Shown here one piece after another: positions 43,051 through 51,738 of a DNA stretch of 64,000 nucleotides. Location of the stretch: NCBI RefSeq assembly GCF_013402875.1, contig NZ_CP058579.1, positions 2,356,001 to 2,420,000 of the forward strand, in the 5' to 3' direction. The DNA is from Halorarum salinum. Its GTDB lineage: Archaea; Halobacteriota; Halobacteria; Halobacteriales; Haloferacaceae. How positions within the stretch are numbered: the stretch's first letter is position 1; every line of letters starts with the position of its first letter. The position numbers and the translations under genes were made by a program. The notes under the pieces are model-generated. The model did no database searches, was not told the origin of the DNA, and saw only the letters and a program-made list of their open reading frames with translations.

Positions 43051-44394
43051 CTACCGCCGCCGTTCGGCGACGCTCTCCTCGGCCGTGTCCGCGGTCACGA
43101 GCTCGTAGAGGACCGCCCCCCCGCCGTCGTCCGTCGGGCGGAGAATCCGCCCGAGCCGCTGGGTGAACTGCCGCTCGGAGCCGGTGCCCGAGATGACGAC
43201 TCCGACGCTCGCGTCCGGCACGTCGACGCCCTCGTCAAGCACGTTCGCGGAGACGACGCGGGTGTACTCCCCCTCGCGGAACCGCCGGAGGTTCTCGCGT
43301 CGCTCGGCCGCGCCCGTCTCGCCGGTGATGGCGGGCAGCAGGAAGCGCTCGGAGAGCCGGTAGACGAGGTCGGTGTGGGCCGTGAAGACGATGACCCGTT
43401 CGCCGCGGTGGCGGTCCAGGATCCGTTCCAGCTCCGCGAGCTTCGCGTCGGCGTTCATCATCACCTCGCGGGCGCGCTGCTTGGCGAGCAGCGCCTCCCT
43501 GGCCCGCGGGTCGCCCCCCGAGCGGTACACGAGTTCCTGGTAGTCGCTCCCCGAGGAGAACGTGATGCCCGCCTCGCGGACGTAGTCGACGAACGTCCCC
43601 TGCTCGCGCTCGTACGCCTCTCGCTCCGATTCGGAGAGCCGTACCTCGATCCTCCTGACTTCGTACTCCGCGAGATGCTCCCCGGCGAGGGCGTCGGCGT
43701 CCAGTTCGAACGCCACGGGGCCGACGAGGTCCGCGACGACCTCGTGTGCGCCGTCCGGCCGTTCGAACGTCGCGGTCAGGCCGAGCCTCGCCGGCGCCGA
43801 GAGCAGCCGCGCGACGTCGCGGTAGCCCTCGCCGCCGAGGTGGTGAACCTCGTCGAAGACGACGAGGCCGAAGTCGCCGCCCACGTCCTCCGCGCGGAGG
43901 TACGCCGAGTCGTAGGTGGCGACGGTCAGCGCCTCCGCGCGCTGCTCGCCCCCGCCGAACCGTCCCACCGGGACGCCGAACTCCGACTCGAGTTCGCGGC
44001 GCCACTGGTCGAGCAGGTCGACCGTTGGGACGACGACGAGCGTCGGCACCCCGAGTTCGGCCGTCGCCGCGAGCGCTAGCACGGTCTTCCCGCTGCCCGT
44101 CGGGAGTTCGACGACGCCCCGCTCGCCGGCCCCGTGCCACGCGGCGAGCGCGTCCGCCTGGTAGTCCCGGAGGTCGTAGCGGAGCGTGAGGTCGAGGGAG
44201 TCGGCGGGGCGGACCCGGTCGTCCACGTGGACGCCCCGTTCGTCGAGGGCCTCGCGGACCTCGCGGTAGCGGTGGGCGGGGGCGCGGTGGCTCCCCGTCC
44301 GGCCGTCGTACTCGACGCCGGGGAGCGTGCTCGGGTCGACGTCGTCGCCGTCCACGACGACGGCCCCCTCCTCGAACCGGAGCGTGACGGTCAC
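43051..44394 (-). CDS. rad25: XPB/Rad25-type DNA helicase
   Basis: This 447-residue SF2 helicase has the damage-recognition-like N-terminus (1-70), Walker A LPTGSGKT (97-104), the DEVHH box (181-185), LTATF (206-210) and a C-terminal half with VIVFTAH, VVSANVLDEGVDVPDASVGVVISGTGSERQFTQRLGRILRP. The RED and thumb elements typical of XPB lie between. It unwinds DNA, probably with the Bax1 nuclease encoded downstream. The GTG at 44394 is used since codons further upstream look non-coding. A small gene is divergent from it. Confidence 0.9.
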   Translation of the reverse strand: MTVTLRFEEGAVVVDGDDVDPSTLPGVEYDGRTGSHRAPAHRYREVREALDERGVHVDDRVRPADSLDLTLRYDLRDYQADALAAWHGAGERGVVELPTGSGKTVLALAATAELGVPTLVVVPTVDLLDQWRRELESEFGVPVGRFGGGEQRAEALTVATYDSAYLRAEDVGGDFGLVVFDEVHHLGGEGYRDVARLLSAPARLGLTATFERPDGAHEVVADLVGPVAFELDADALAGEHLAEYEVRRIEVRLSESEREAYEREQGTFVDYVREAGITFSSGSDYQELVYRSGGDPRAREALLAKQRAREVMMNADAKLAELERILDRHRGERVIVFTAHTDLVYRLSERFLLPAITGETGAAERRENLRRFREGEYTRVVSANVLDEGVDVPDASVGVVISGTGSERQFTQRLGRILRPTDDGGGAVLYELVTADTAEESVAERRR

Positions 44395-44522
44395 TGCCGG
44401 CGGTAGTCGGCGTCGGCGCTTATTCCCTCCGGGTGATGGACGGGTCGGTCGGCTTTCCCGAGCGGAACCCGGCCTCGGCGTTCGAGCACAACATCCACGT
44501 ACCACCCGGTCGAAATCCGCCC

Positions 44523-44675
44523 ATGAGCGACGACGAGGCGGTCGAGGCGTTCCTCGCGGAAGCGGACGACGTGCTCGGCGAGTACGAGCAGGGGTACATG
44601 GACGCGGACGCGGCGCTGTCGCGGCTCTCGAACGCCGTCGAGGACCTCCGCGACGCCACGGTCGAGGGGGAGTGA
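44523..44675 (+). CDS. 50-residue acidic helical protein
   Basis: This small protein (MSDDEAVEAFLAEADDVLGE and on to VEGE) is very acidic and seems all-helical, with an Asp/Ala-rich middle (YMDADAALSRLSNAVEDLRDA). I do not recognise the family. Composition and codon use match haloarchaeal coding sequence, unlike the frame upstream of the ATG. It starts 128 bases from the divergent XPB gene. Confidence 0.6.
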   Translation: MSDDEAVEAFLAEADDVLGEYEQGYMDADAALSRLSNAVEDLRDATVEGE

Positions 44676-44871
44676 GACGAACGGACGACGAACAGGAAAC
44701 ATCTACCGATACCTCGGACGGGGGCTGGGTCGCGGGCCCCCGCCGACGGTACGCCTACCGGGGCGTTCGCTCCAAACGCCCCCGCGAGCGGCGTCTGGGG
44801 CCGCGGAACCGATTTCCGACACCTCGCGACGGTTAAACGTGGGGCCGCTATGGCCCGGTATCAGAGTCCTC

Positions 44872-45984
44872 ATGAACCGATCGACCGGACCCCCCGACGG
44901 ACGGGCCGACGCCGCGGCGGACGGCCGGACCGATTCGACCCCGAGCGGACGACCGCGACGGCGGGACCTGCTCAGGTCCGTCGGCGGCGCGGCAGCGGCC
45001 TCGTTCGCGGGCCTCGGGGGCTGTCTCGGCCTCGGTGGCGGCGGCACGCCCGACAGCATCACCCTCGGCACGCTGAACGTCTTCCCGATGATGCAGTGGT
45101 TCGTCATCGAACAGCAGGGCTGGTACGACGCCGCGCTCGACGTCGACGTGAACGTGGAGACGTTCAGCGGCGGTCCGGGCGTCATCCAGGCGTTCTCCAG
45201 CGGCGAGATCGACTTCGCGTACGTCGGCATCAGCCCGGGAACGATCGCCATCGGGAAGGGGGTTCCCGCGAAGGTCGTCGCGGCGAACGTGCTCGAACCG
45301 AACGTGATGGTCGCCGACTCGCGGTTCCGGGGCTACTGGGACGAGCACGGCGAGGACGCGTTCCGCGTGTTCCGCGAGGAGGAGGGCCGCAAGCCGACGT
45401 TCGCGACCCTCCCCAGCGGCTCCACGCCCGACGTGTTCTTCCGCTACTGGATCGAGGAGCGACTCGGCCTCCCGCTCGAGGAGGCCGTCGACGTCAAGCG
45501 GATGGGCGCGAGCGCGCTCCGCTCGACGCTCGTCGCGGGGGAGGTCGACGGCGGCAGCGTCATCGAGCCCATCCGGACGGTGCTTCACGGCGAGACCGAC
45601 GGGATGCGGACGATTCGCTACGCCGGGGACATCATGCCCGGCCAGCCCGGGGCGGTGCTCCAGCCGAGCCAGCGACTCGTCGACGAACACCCGGACCTCG
45701 TCTCCTCGCTCGTCGAACAGCACGTTCGCGCCACGGACTTCATCCACGGGAACCGCGAGCGGGCGGCCGATATGGCCAGCGCGTCCGTCGGCGAGGACGT
45801 CCTCCCGCCCGAGGTGGCTAGACGGGCCATCCGCTCGGACGCCTCGACGTTCGTCGCCGACCCGCACGAAATAGTCGACAAGACGCTCGTGTACAACGAC
45901 TACCACCGGGAGATCGGGAAGGTGGACGGGGACCTCTCCGAGGACGACGTGTTCGACCACAGCTTCTACGAGGAGCTCGAGTGA
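44872..45984 (+). CDS. SsuA/TauA-type ABC importer, substrate-binding lipoprotein
   Basis: This 370-residue protein of the NMT1/SsuA type has a long Tat signal: RRRDLLRSVGGAAAASFAGLGGC with twin Arg and lipobox Cys near residue 49. The mature part begins SITLGTLNVFPMMQWFVIEQQGWYDAALDVDVNVETFSGGPGVIQAFSSGEIDFAYVG, a typical opening for sulfonate, nitrate or thiamine-precursor binding proteins. The ligand is not readable. GGTTAAAC at 44831-44838 may be the TATA box. It is the first of three importer genes. Confidence 0.85.
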   Translation: MNRSTGPPDGRADAAADGRTDSTPSGRPRRRDLLRSVGGAAAASFAGLGGCLGLGGGGTPDSITLGTLNVFPMMQWFVIEQQGWYDAALDVDVNVETFSGGPGVIQAFSSGEIDFAYVGISPGTIAIGKGVPAKVVAANVLEPNVMVADSRFRGYWDEHGEDAFRVFREEEGRKPTFATLPSGSTPDVFFRYWIEERLGLPLEEAVDVKRMGASALRSTLVAGEVDGGSVIEPIRTVLHGETDGMRTIRYAGDIMPGQPGAVLQPSQRLVDEHPDLVSSLVEQHVRATDFIHGNRERAADMASASVGEDVLPPEVARRAIRSDASTFVADPHEIVDKTLVYNDYHREIGKVDGDLSEDDVFDHSFYEELE

Positions 45985-46781
45985 TGGCCCAGCGAACCGA
46001 CAGCACTTGGGGGAACGTCCCCGACGCGGTGTGGGACCTCGACGACGTGCACGGGCTCCTCCTGCAGGTCGGCGCGCTCGCCGCGTTCGTCGCGGTCTGG
46101 TGGGTGGTCGCGCTCGCCAGCCCGGCGCGAATCCTGCCGGAGCCGCCGGCGGTCGCGCGGGTGCTCGCGTCGGACGTCGCCTCCGGCCAGCTGTTCCTGC
46201 TCGTCGGCCAGAGCCTCCGCCACTACGTCCCCGGGCTCCTCGTCGGCAGCGGCCTCGGCATCGCCGCCGGCGTCGCCGTGGGGTGGAGCCGGACCGCCGA
46301 ACTCACGCTCGGAACCGTCGCGCAGGTGCTCCGGCCGGTGCCGCCGCTGGCGTGGATTCCGTTCGCCATCATCTGGTTCGGGCTCGACCACGCCAGCGCG
46401 GCCTTCCTCGTGAGCATCGTCGCCTTCTGGATCTCGTACTACAACGCCGAGGGAGGCGTCCACGGCATCGACCCGGAGCTGCTGGAGGTAGCCCGGTCGC
46501 TCGGGACGAACTCGGGCCAGGGGCTGATCCGGCGGGTCGTTCTTCCCGGCGCACTCCCGGACCTGTTCACGGGGTTCCGGACCGCGGCGGGCCAGGCGTG
46601 GATGGTGGTGGTCGCGGCCGAACTCATCGGCGCGCCCGGAATCGGACGGCACCTCTGGGAGGCGTCGAACTTCCTCTCGACTGACGTGGTCGTCGCCTAC
46701 ATGCTCGTCATCGGGGTGCTGTTCCTGCTCACCGACAGGCTGGTGCTGCTCGTCCAGCGGAGGGCACTCCGATGGCGCTGA
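45984..46781 (+). CDS. SsuC/TauC-type ABC importer permease
   Basis: This 265-residue membrane protein has about six helices and the EAA loop LLEVARSLGTNSGQGLIRRVVLPGALPDLFTGFRTAAGQAWMVVVAAELIGAPGIG, characteristic of the sulfonate/nitrate/taurine class. Its ATG overlaps the stop of the binding-protein gene; a GTG one codon earlier is also possible. The ATPase gene begins inside its end. Confidence 0.88.
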   Translation: MAQRTDSTWGNVPDAVWDLDDVHGLLLQVGALAAFVAVWWVVALASPARILPEPPAVARVLASDVASGQLFLLVGQSLRHYVPGLLVGSGLGIAAGVAVGWSRTAELTLGTVAQVLRPVPPLAWIPFAIIWFGLDHASAAFLVSIVAFWISYYNAEGGVHGIDPELLEVARSLGTNSGQGLIRRVVLPGALPDLFTGFRTAAGQAWMVVVAAELIGAPGIGRHLWEASNFLSTDVVVAYMLVIGVLFLLTDRLVLLVQRRALRWR

Positions 46782-47554
46782 CGTCGGACGCGGGCCGGGA
46801 GGAGGCCGCCCCGGCGGTCGAGTTCGACGGCGTCTCGAAGGTGTACGATCCCGAGGGCGAGGCGCTTCGGGCCCTCGACGGCGTGGAGTTCGCGGTCGAC
46901 CGCGGCGAGTTCGTCTGCATCGTCGGGCCGTCAGGTTGTGGCAAGAGCACCCTGTTCCGCATCGTCGCCGGCCTCGAGAACGCGACGTCGGGCGAGGTGA
47001 CCGTGGACGGGCGGCCGGTCGAGGGGCCCGGCCCCGACCGCGGGATGGTGTTCCAGGACGACGCGCTGTTCCCCTGGCGGACGGTCCTCGGGAACGTCAC
47101 CTACGGACTCGAGGAGGTGGGGACACCCGGTGACGACACCGTCGAGGGGCGCGCCCGTCACTGTCTGGACCTCGTCGGCCTCTCGGAGTTCGCGGACGCC
47201 TATCCGAAGAGTCTCTCGGGCGGTCAGCGCCAGCGCGTCGGCATCGCCCGCGCGCTCGCGGTCGACCCGCCGATCCTGCTCATGGACGAACCGTTCGCCA
47301 GCGTCGACGAGCGAACCAAGGCGACGCTCCACGCCGAACTGCTCGACATCTGGGAGGGAACCGAGAAGACCGTCCTCTTCGTCACCCACGACGTGGAGGA
47401 GGCCGTCTACCTCGCCGACCGCATCGTGGTGCTCACCGACCGCCCCGGATCGGTCGCGGAGCTCGTTCCGGTCGACCGGCCGCGGCCGCGCGACCGGACC
47501 GGCGAGGCGTTCACCGCGGTCGAGGATCGGGTGCTTTCGCACTTCCGCGACTGA
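46772..47554 (+). CDS. SsuB/TauB-type ABC importer ATPase
   Basis: This 260-residue ATPase drives the importer. It has Walker A GPSGCGKST, the Q loop MVFQDDALFPWRTV, signature LSGGQRQRVGIARAL, Walker B ILLMDEPFAS and switch FVTHDVEEA, all typical of the nitrate/sulfonate class. It overlaps the permease gene by ten bases and ends the three-gene operon; the aminotransferase gene follows 52 bases later. Confidence 0.9.
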   Translation: MALTSDAGREEAAPAVEFDGVSKVYDPEGEALRALDGVEFAVDRGEFVCIVGPSGCGKSTLFRIVAGLENATSGEVTVDGRPVEGPGPDRGMVFQDDALFPWRTVLGNVTYGLEEVGTPGDDTVEGRARHCLDLVGLSEFADAYPKSLSGGQRQRVGIARALAVDPPILLMDEPFASVDERTKATLHAELLDIWEGTEKTVLFVTHDVEEAVYLADRIVVLTDRPGSVAELVPVDRPRPRDRTGEAFTAVEDRVLSHFRD

Positions 47555-47606
47555 GCGGCGGCGAACGGGAGCTTAATGCGGCTGGGCTCCACCCATCTGG
47601 TAGCAC

Positions 47607-48725
47607 ATGACGGGATTCTCTTCGCGCGTCGAACGGATCTCCATCAGCGGCATCCGCGAGGTGTTCGAGGCGGCCGGCGAGGACGCAATCAACCTGGGGC
47701 TCGGCCAGCCCGACTTCCCGACGCCGGCCCACGCGAGGGAGGCGGCGATCGAGGCCATCCGCGACGGCCGCACCGACGGCTACACGTCGAACAAGGGGAC
47801 GCTCGAACTCCGCGAGGCCATCGCCGCCAAGCACGAGCGCGACCAGGACGTCGCGGTCGACCCCGGCGACGTCGTCGCCACCTCCGGCGGCTCCGAGGCG
47901 CTCCACCTCGCGCTGGAGGCCCACGTCGACGTCGGCGAGGAGGTCGTGATCCCCGACCCCGGGTTCGTCTCCTACGACGCGCTGACGAAACTCGCCGGCG
48001 GCGAGCCCGTTCCGGTGCCGCTCCGGGAGGACCTCACGCTCGACCCCGCGACCGTGGAGGAGGCCCTCACCGAGGACACGGCGGCGTTCGTGGTCAACTC
48101 GCCCGCGAACCCGACGGGGGCGGTCGCGAGCGAGGCGGACGTGCGGGAGTTCGCCCGCATCGCGCGCGAGCACGACGTGCTGTGCGTCTCCGACGAGGTG
48201 TACGAGCACTTCGTCTTCGACGGCACGCATCGCTCCCCGCTGGAGTACGAGCGCGAGAACGTCGTCGTCGTCAACGCCTGCTCCAAGGCGTACTCGATGA
48301 CGGGGTGGCGGCTCGGATGGGTGACGGGCGCGTCGGACCGGATCGAACGGATGCTGCGGGTCCACCAGTACGCGCAGGCCTGCGCGTCCGCCCCGGCACA
48401 GTTCGCCGCCGAGGCGGCGCTCTCGGGCCCCCAGGGCGTCGTCGGGGAGATGCGCGACTCGTTCGAGCGCCGTCGCGACGTCGTCCTCGACGGCCTCGCC
48501 GAGGCCGGCCTCGAGTGCCCGACCCCGCAGGGTGCCTTCTACGCGATGCCGAGGGTCCCGGACGGGTTCGTCGAGGAGTGCATCGAACGCGGCGTCGTGA
48601 TCGTCCCGGGCGAGGCGTTCGGCGCCCGCGGCGCGGGCCACGCGCGGATCTCCTACGCGACCGCCGAGGCGGACCTCCGGGAGGCGCTCGACGTCATGGG
48701 GGACGCGGCGTCGGCCGTTCGATAG
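47607..48725 (+). CDS. Class I/II aminotransferase (PLP-dependent)
   Basis: This 372-residue enzyme has NSPANPTGAV (Asn that contacts the cofactor), VSDEVYEHFVFDGTH (Asp) and NACSKAYSMTGWRLGW with the PLP-binding Lys, plus a C-terminal GAGHARISYA with the carboxylate-binding Arg. It is close to archaeal aspartate/aromatic aminotransferases. It moves amino groups between amino and keto acids. A CTTAAT TATA-like box (47572-47577) lies about 32 bases before the ATG, so it may be transcribed separately from the importer. Confidence 0.88.
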   Translation: MTGFSSRVERISISGIREVFEAAGEDAINLGLGQPDFPTPAHAREAAIEAIRDGRTDGYTSNKGTLELREAIAAKHERDQDVAVDPGDVVATSGGSEALHLALEAHVDVGEEVVIPDPGFVSYDALTKLAGGEPVPVPLREDLTLDPATVEEALTEDTAAFVVNSPANPTGAVASEADVREFARIAREHDVLCVSDEVYEHFVFDGTHRSPLEYERENVVVVNACSKAYSMTGWRLGWVTGASDRIERMLRVHQYAQACASAPAQFAAEAALSGPQGVVGEMRDSFERRRDVVLDGLAEAGLECPTPQGAFYAMPRVPDGFVEECIERGVVIVPGEAFGARGAGHARISYATAEADLREALDVMGDAASAVR

Positions 48726-48782
48726 GCGGCCGCCCCCGCCGGGCCGCCCCGACGGCCGGCGTACTGGACGCTTCCCGGTCGC

Positions 48783-49526
48783 TCACTGGAACATCCCGGT
48801 CGTCGACGCGCGCGACTGGTCGTCCCCGGAGGCCTGCTGGATGCGCTGGGCGAGCTGTTGGCGCTGCTCCATGATCTCGTCGGCGCGCTCGACCAGCGGG
48901 TCTGTGTCGATCTCCACGCCCGCGAGCGGCGCGATCCCGTCCCGGACGAGCACGTGTGCGCCCTCCGGGTCGGGGAACTTGGGGGTGGTCTCCACCATCA
49001 GCCCGCAGGCGTCCCGCCCGCGGTCCTTCGCGGCGCTCAACAGCGCGCCGGCCGGCCCGTGGATGAGGCCGTCGGCCGCCGGGCTCGACACGCCGGTCTC
49101 CTCCAGCAGGTCGCCCCCGTCGCCGGTCGCCACGCCGTAGAGTTCGGGGACGTCGTCCGGTTCGCGCTGTGTGGGGAGGCCGCTCAGGTACAGCGGCGTC
49201 GCGCCCACCTCGTCGAGCCAGTCGGTGAGCGCGGCCGCGAGCGCGTCGGCGTCGATGGTCTCGAGGGGCACGTCCCCGGAGAGCACGAGCAGGTCGTTCG
49301 CCTCGTCGACGAACAGCCGCACCGGCGAGTGCAGTTCGCGGTCGCCCTCGGTGAAGACGGCCGCCGAGGGGAGGTCCTCCCCCGTCAGCTCGCCGTAGTA
49401 GCGGGCGTCCGACTGGTCGCGGACGTGGTCGGCCGCGATCTTTCCGGCGAGTCCGACGCCGGGGAGCCCCTCCACGAGCAACGGGTTCTCGAGCGATGCG
49501 TCGCCCTCGGTCCTGACCTCGACCAT
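48783..49526 (-). CDS. PAC2 family proteasome-assembly chaperone-like protein (paralogue)
   Basis: This 247-residue second PAC2 protein has PLLVEGLPGVGLAGKIAADHV (about 15-35) and GLIHGPAGALLSAAKDRGRDACGLMVET, closely parallel to the protein at 36555-37319. A Gln-rich helix (EIMEQRQQLAQRIQQ) precedes a flexible tail ending Met-Phe-Gln, an HbYX-like end with Phe in place of Tyr. It probably assists or docks onto the 20S proteasome. It converges with the aminotransferase gene. Confidence 0.86.
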   Translation of the reverse strand: MVEVRTEGDASLENPLLVEGLPGVGLAGKIAADHVRDQSDARYYGELTGEDLPSAAVFTEGDRELHSPVRLFVDEANDLLVLSGDVPLETIDADALAAALTDWLDEVGATPLYLSGLPTQREPDDVPELYGVATGDGGDLLEETGVSSPAADGLIHGPAGALLSAAKDRGRDACGLMVETTPKFPDPEGAHVLVRDGIAPLAGVEIDTDPLVERADEIMEQRQQLAQRIQQASGDDQSRASTTGMFQ

Positions 49527-49663
49527 ACAGACGGTTCGGTCACTGGACGAAAAGAGCTACCGGCCAGTCCGTCGATTCACGGCCCGCCGGGTGCTCGGTT
49601 CGCCGTGGGGACGTCGTCCGCCGCCGGGCCGTCGTTCCACCACCGTCCGTCGACCGACCGGCG

Positions 49664-50845
49664 TCAGTTCGCCGTCGAGACGACCTTGATCACGTCGCCC
49701 TCCGCCAGTTCGTAGTCCTCGCCGATCCGGCGGTCCGTGCGGGCGTTCACCGCGTGGAGGTACCCGTCCCCGATGTCCGTGTGGACCGCGTAAGCCAGGT
49801 CGCGCGGGCCGCTCCCGCGGGGCAGGAGGAACGCGTCCGGGAGGACGTTCCCCCGCGCGTCGGTCCAGCGCGTCTCGTTCTGGACCGGGTACGCCGTAAC
49901 CCGGTCGAGGAGGCCGTAGACGGCCTCGTCGAGGGCGGTCTGGACGCCCGTCCCCCCGAACTCGGCCATCACCTCGCGGATGCGTTCGAGCCCCGCCGCC
50001 TGCGCGTCGCTCACCTCGCCGACCACTTCGAAGTCCTCGTCGCCGGGGTCGTAGTCGACGACGCCGGCCTCGGCGGCCTTCCGCAGCGCGAGTTCCCCGT
50101 CGGCCGTGGTCGGGATCACCGGCTTGTCGGTCCCGCGGAGCCGTTCGACGTTCCCCTCCGGGGCGATGTCGGCCTTGTTCGCCACGAGCACGATGGGCTT
50201 CGTCCGCGCGCGCACCTCGCGCGCGAGGTGCTCACGGTGCTCGTCGGTCCACTGGATGGGGTCCTCCGGGTACTCCATCCCCCGGAGCACCGCCGTCACG
50301 TCGTACTCGGTCGCGCCGAACCCGGTGAGCAGTTCCGTCAGGGACTCGTCGACGTCGAAGTCCGGCGAGCGCGACTTCCGCTCGATCGACTCCCAGTTCC
50401 GGTCGACGATGCCGGCGAGCCACTGGTCCATCTCCTCCTCGACGAAGTCGACCTCCTCGACCGGGTCGTACTCGCCGACTTCGACGGGTTCCCCCTCGGC
50501 GTTCGTCGCGCCCGCGGCGTCGACGACCTGGAGGATGACGTCCGCGTCGGTGAGCGCGTCGAGGAACTGGTTGCCCAGCCCTCGTCCCTCGTGGGCGCCG
50601 GGAACCAGCCCCGCGACGTCGAGCAACTCGACCGCCACGTACCGCTTCCCGTCGCGGCAGTTCTCGTTGCCGCAGCGCTCCTCGCGGCTCAGGCACGGAC
50701 ACTCCGTGCGGACGTGGGTCACGCCGCGGTTCGCGTCGATGGTGGTGAACGGGTAGTTGCCGACGTCCACGTCCGCCATCGTGGCCGCCTTGTAGAACGT
50801 GGACTTACCGGCGTTCGGCTTGCCCGCGAGCGCGACCGAGAGCAT
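49664..50845 (-). CDS. YchF/Obg-related GTPase with TGS domain
   Basis: This 393-residue translation-associated P-loop protein starts with MLSVALAGKPNAGKSTFYKAAT (G1). It shows TTIDANRGVTHVRTECPC, a Cys-containing insert (CGNENC), G3 in LLDVAGLVPGAHEGRGLGNQFLDAL, and G4 VANKAD. A helical middle domain is followed by a C-terminal TGS domain (about 320-393) ending YELAEGDVIKVVS. Archaeal members of COG0012 bind ribosomes and hydrolyse nucleotide; the precise role is unsettled. The ATG at 50845 places G1 at residue 9. Confidence 0.88.
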   Translation of the reverse strand: MLSVALAGKPNAGKSTFYKAATMADVDVGNYPFTTIDANRGVTHVRTECPCLSREERCGNENCRDGKRYVAVELLDVAGLVPGAHEGRGLGNQFLDALTDADVILQVVDAAGATNAEGEPVEVGEYDPVEEVDFVEEEMDQWLAGIVDRNWESIERKSRSPDFDVDESLTELLTGFGATEYDVTAVLRGMEYPEDPIQWTDEHREHLAREVRARTKPIVLVANKADIAPEGNVERLRGTDKPVIPTTADGELALRKAAEAGVVDYDPGDEDFEVVGEVSDAQAAGLERIREVMAEFGGTGVQTALDEAVYGLLDRVTAYPVQNETRWTDARGNVLPDAFLLPRGSGPRDLAYAVHTDIGDGYLHAVNARTDRRIGEDYELAEGDVIKVVSTAN

Positions 50846-50936
50846 GCCCCGGAGTAGGCCCCCGCCCGGAGAAGCGCCTTTCGGTCGGCGGCGACGAACC
50901 GCAACCCCCACGGGGGCGCGCCCCGAACCCGTCGCC

Positions 50937-51641
50937 GTGACTCCCCCCGACCGACGCCGGTTGGCGCGTCACGTGGCCGCGCGAGCGACGGCGGTCGTCC
51001 TCGCGCTGGCCGTCTCGGCCGGCCGGGCGGCGGCACACCCGGGCCACGACGGCGCGTCCTCGGAGCCGAGCACCTGGCTGGCGGTCGGACCGATCCTGCT
51101 CGGCGCCGTCGCGACCGCGACCGCGGCGGGGCTCCGGCGGGAGGGACTCGCATCCGGATGGGCGGCGCTCGCCGGCGTCGGACTCGGAGCGCTCCTGCTG
51201 GCCACCGGCCTGTACGTCCACCTGACCCGAGAACCCGACCTCGTTCACCGCTCGCTGAACAGGTGCCGCACCGCGGCCGCCGTCTCCCCCGTCCGCGCGT
51301 ACTCGATGGCGAGCTCGTGGACCGAGAACGCGGTCCCCTCGAAGGTGGGGAGCCCGCGGGTCGCCGCGTACGCCCGGAGCCAGTCGTTGAGCGCCCCCTC
51401 GAGGAGCGACCGCTCGACGGAGGAGAGCCGAACGTCCTCCCGTCGACACCGGACGTACTCGGTGAGTAGCGGTTCGATCCCCTCGCCGACGGCGTCCGCG
51501 GGCGTCGCCGCCTCCGGGTCGAACTCCCGGCAGTCCCGCCGGGACCGCTCGGCGAGCGTCGTCACCGACCGCCAGCGGAGCGAGCGCCCCTCGGTCAAGT
51601 CGCCGTCCATACTGCCGAGAGGCAGTGTTCCAGTGACATAA
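50937..51641 (+). CDS. Small membrane protein; frame runs through an opposite-strand gene
   Basis: The first ~100 residues look real: an export-signal-like start (VAARATAVVLALAVSAGRAAAHPGHDG) and two hydrophobic helices (WLAVGPILLGAVATATAAGL and WAALAGVGLGALLLATGLYV). After about residue 105 the frame turns Ser/Arg-rich and lies exactly antisense to the 121-residue gene at 51245-51610, finally stopping at 51641. The tail has shadow composition. Either the true stop was lost by a small indel near 51230 or the two genes overlap completely. The N-terminal gene is likely; the 3' end is not. Confidence 0.45.
   Translation: MTPPDRRRLARHVAARATAVVLALAVSAGRAAAHPGHDGASSEPSTWLAVGPILLGAVATATAAGLRREGLASGWAALAGVGLGALLLATGLYVHLTREPDLVHRSLNRCRTAAAVSPVRAYSMASSWTENAVPSKVGSPRVAAYARSQSLSAPSRSDRSTEESRTSSRRHRTYSVSSGSIPSPTASAGVAASGSNSRQSRRDRSASVVTDRQRSERPSVKSPSILPRGSVPVT
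51245..51610 (-). CDS. Uncharacterised 121-residue protein with operator-like repeat at its start
   Basis: This is a helical, acidic protein I do not recognise (ends with FSVHELAIEYARTGETAAAVRHLFSER). The family of haloarchaeal proteins with such ends is unnamed to me. Composition is clearly coding on this strand. A TATA box (minus AGTTATGTC, 51643-51635) lies about 29 bases before the ATG, so the message is probably leaderless, and an inverted repeat abuts the start codon. It is wholly overlapped by an opposite-strand open frame. Confidence 0.68.
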   Translation of the reverse strand: MDGDLTEGRSLRWRSVTTLAERSRRDCREFDPEAATPADAVGEGIEPLLTEYVRCRREDVRLSSVERSLLEGALNDWLRAYAATRGLPTFEGTAFSVHELAIEYARTGETAAAVRHLFSER

Positions 51642-51643
51642 CT
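51611..51643 (-). promoter_or_regulatory. TATA box and inverted repeat at start of 121-residue protein gene
   Basis: ACTGCC-GAGA-GGCAGT (51611-51626) is a perfect 6-bp inverted repeat with a 4-base spacer directly before the ATG, between it and the TATA box AGTTATGTC (51643-51635). A protein bound here would cover the transcription start, so it is a repressor-site candidate. CAGTG is repeated again at 51623-51635. Confidence 0.5.
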
Positions 51644-51708
51644 GTAGGTGGCTCCGGCCGACCTGTCGTCTCACGCGCCGATCCGCCGCCGGGATCCGGA
51701 CGGCCGTG

Positions 51709-51716
51709 CTTTTAAG
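51709..51716 (+). promoter_or_regulatory. TATA box of DUF5800 gene
   Basis: CTTTTAAG is centred about 26 bases before the ATG at 51739, the classic leaderless spacing, and supports that start over one 11 codons earlier. Confidence 0.65.
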
Positions 51717-51738
51717 CGACGGCTCCCAATCGGGGGGC

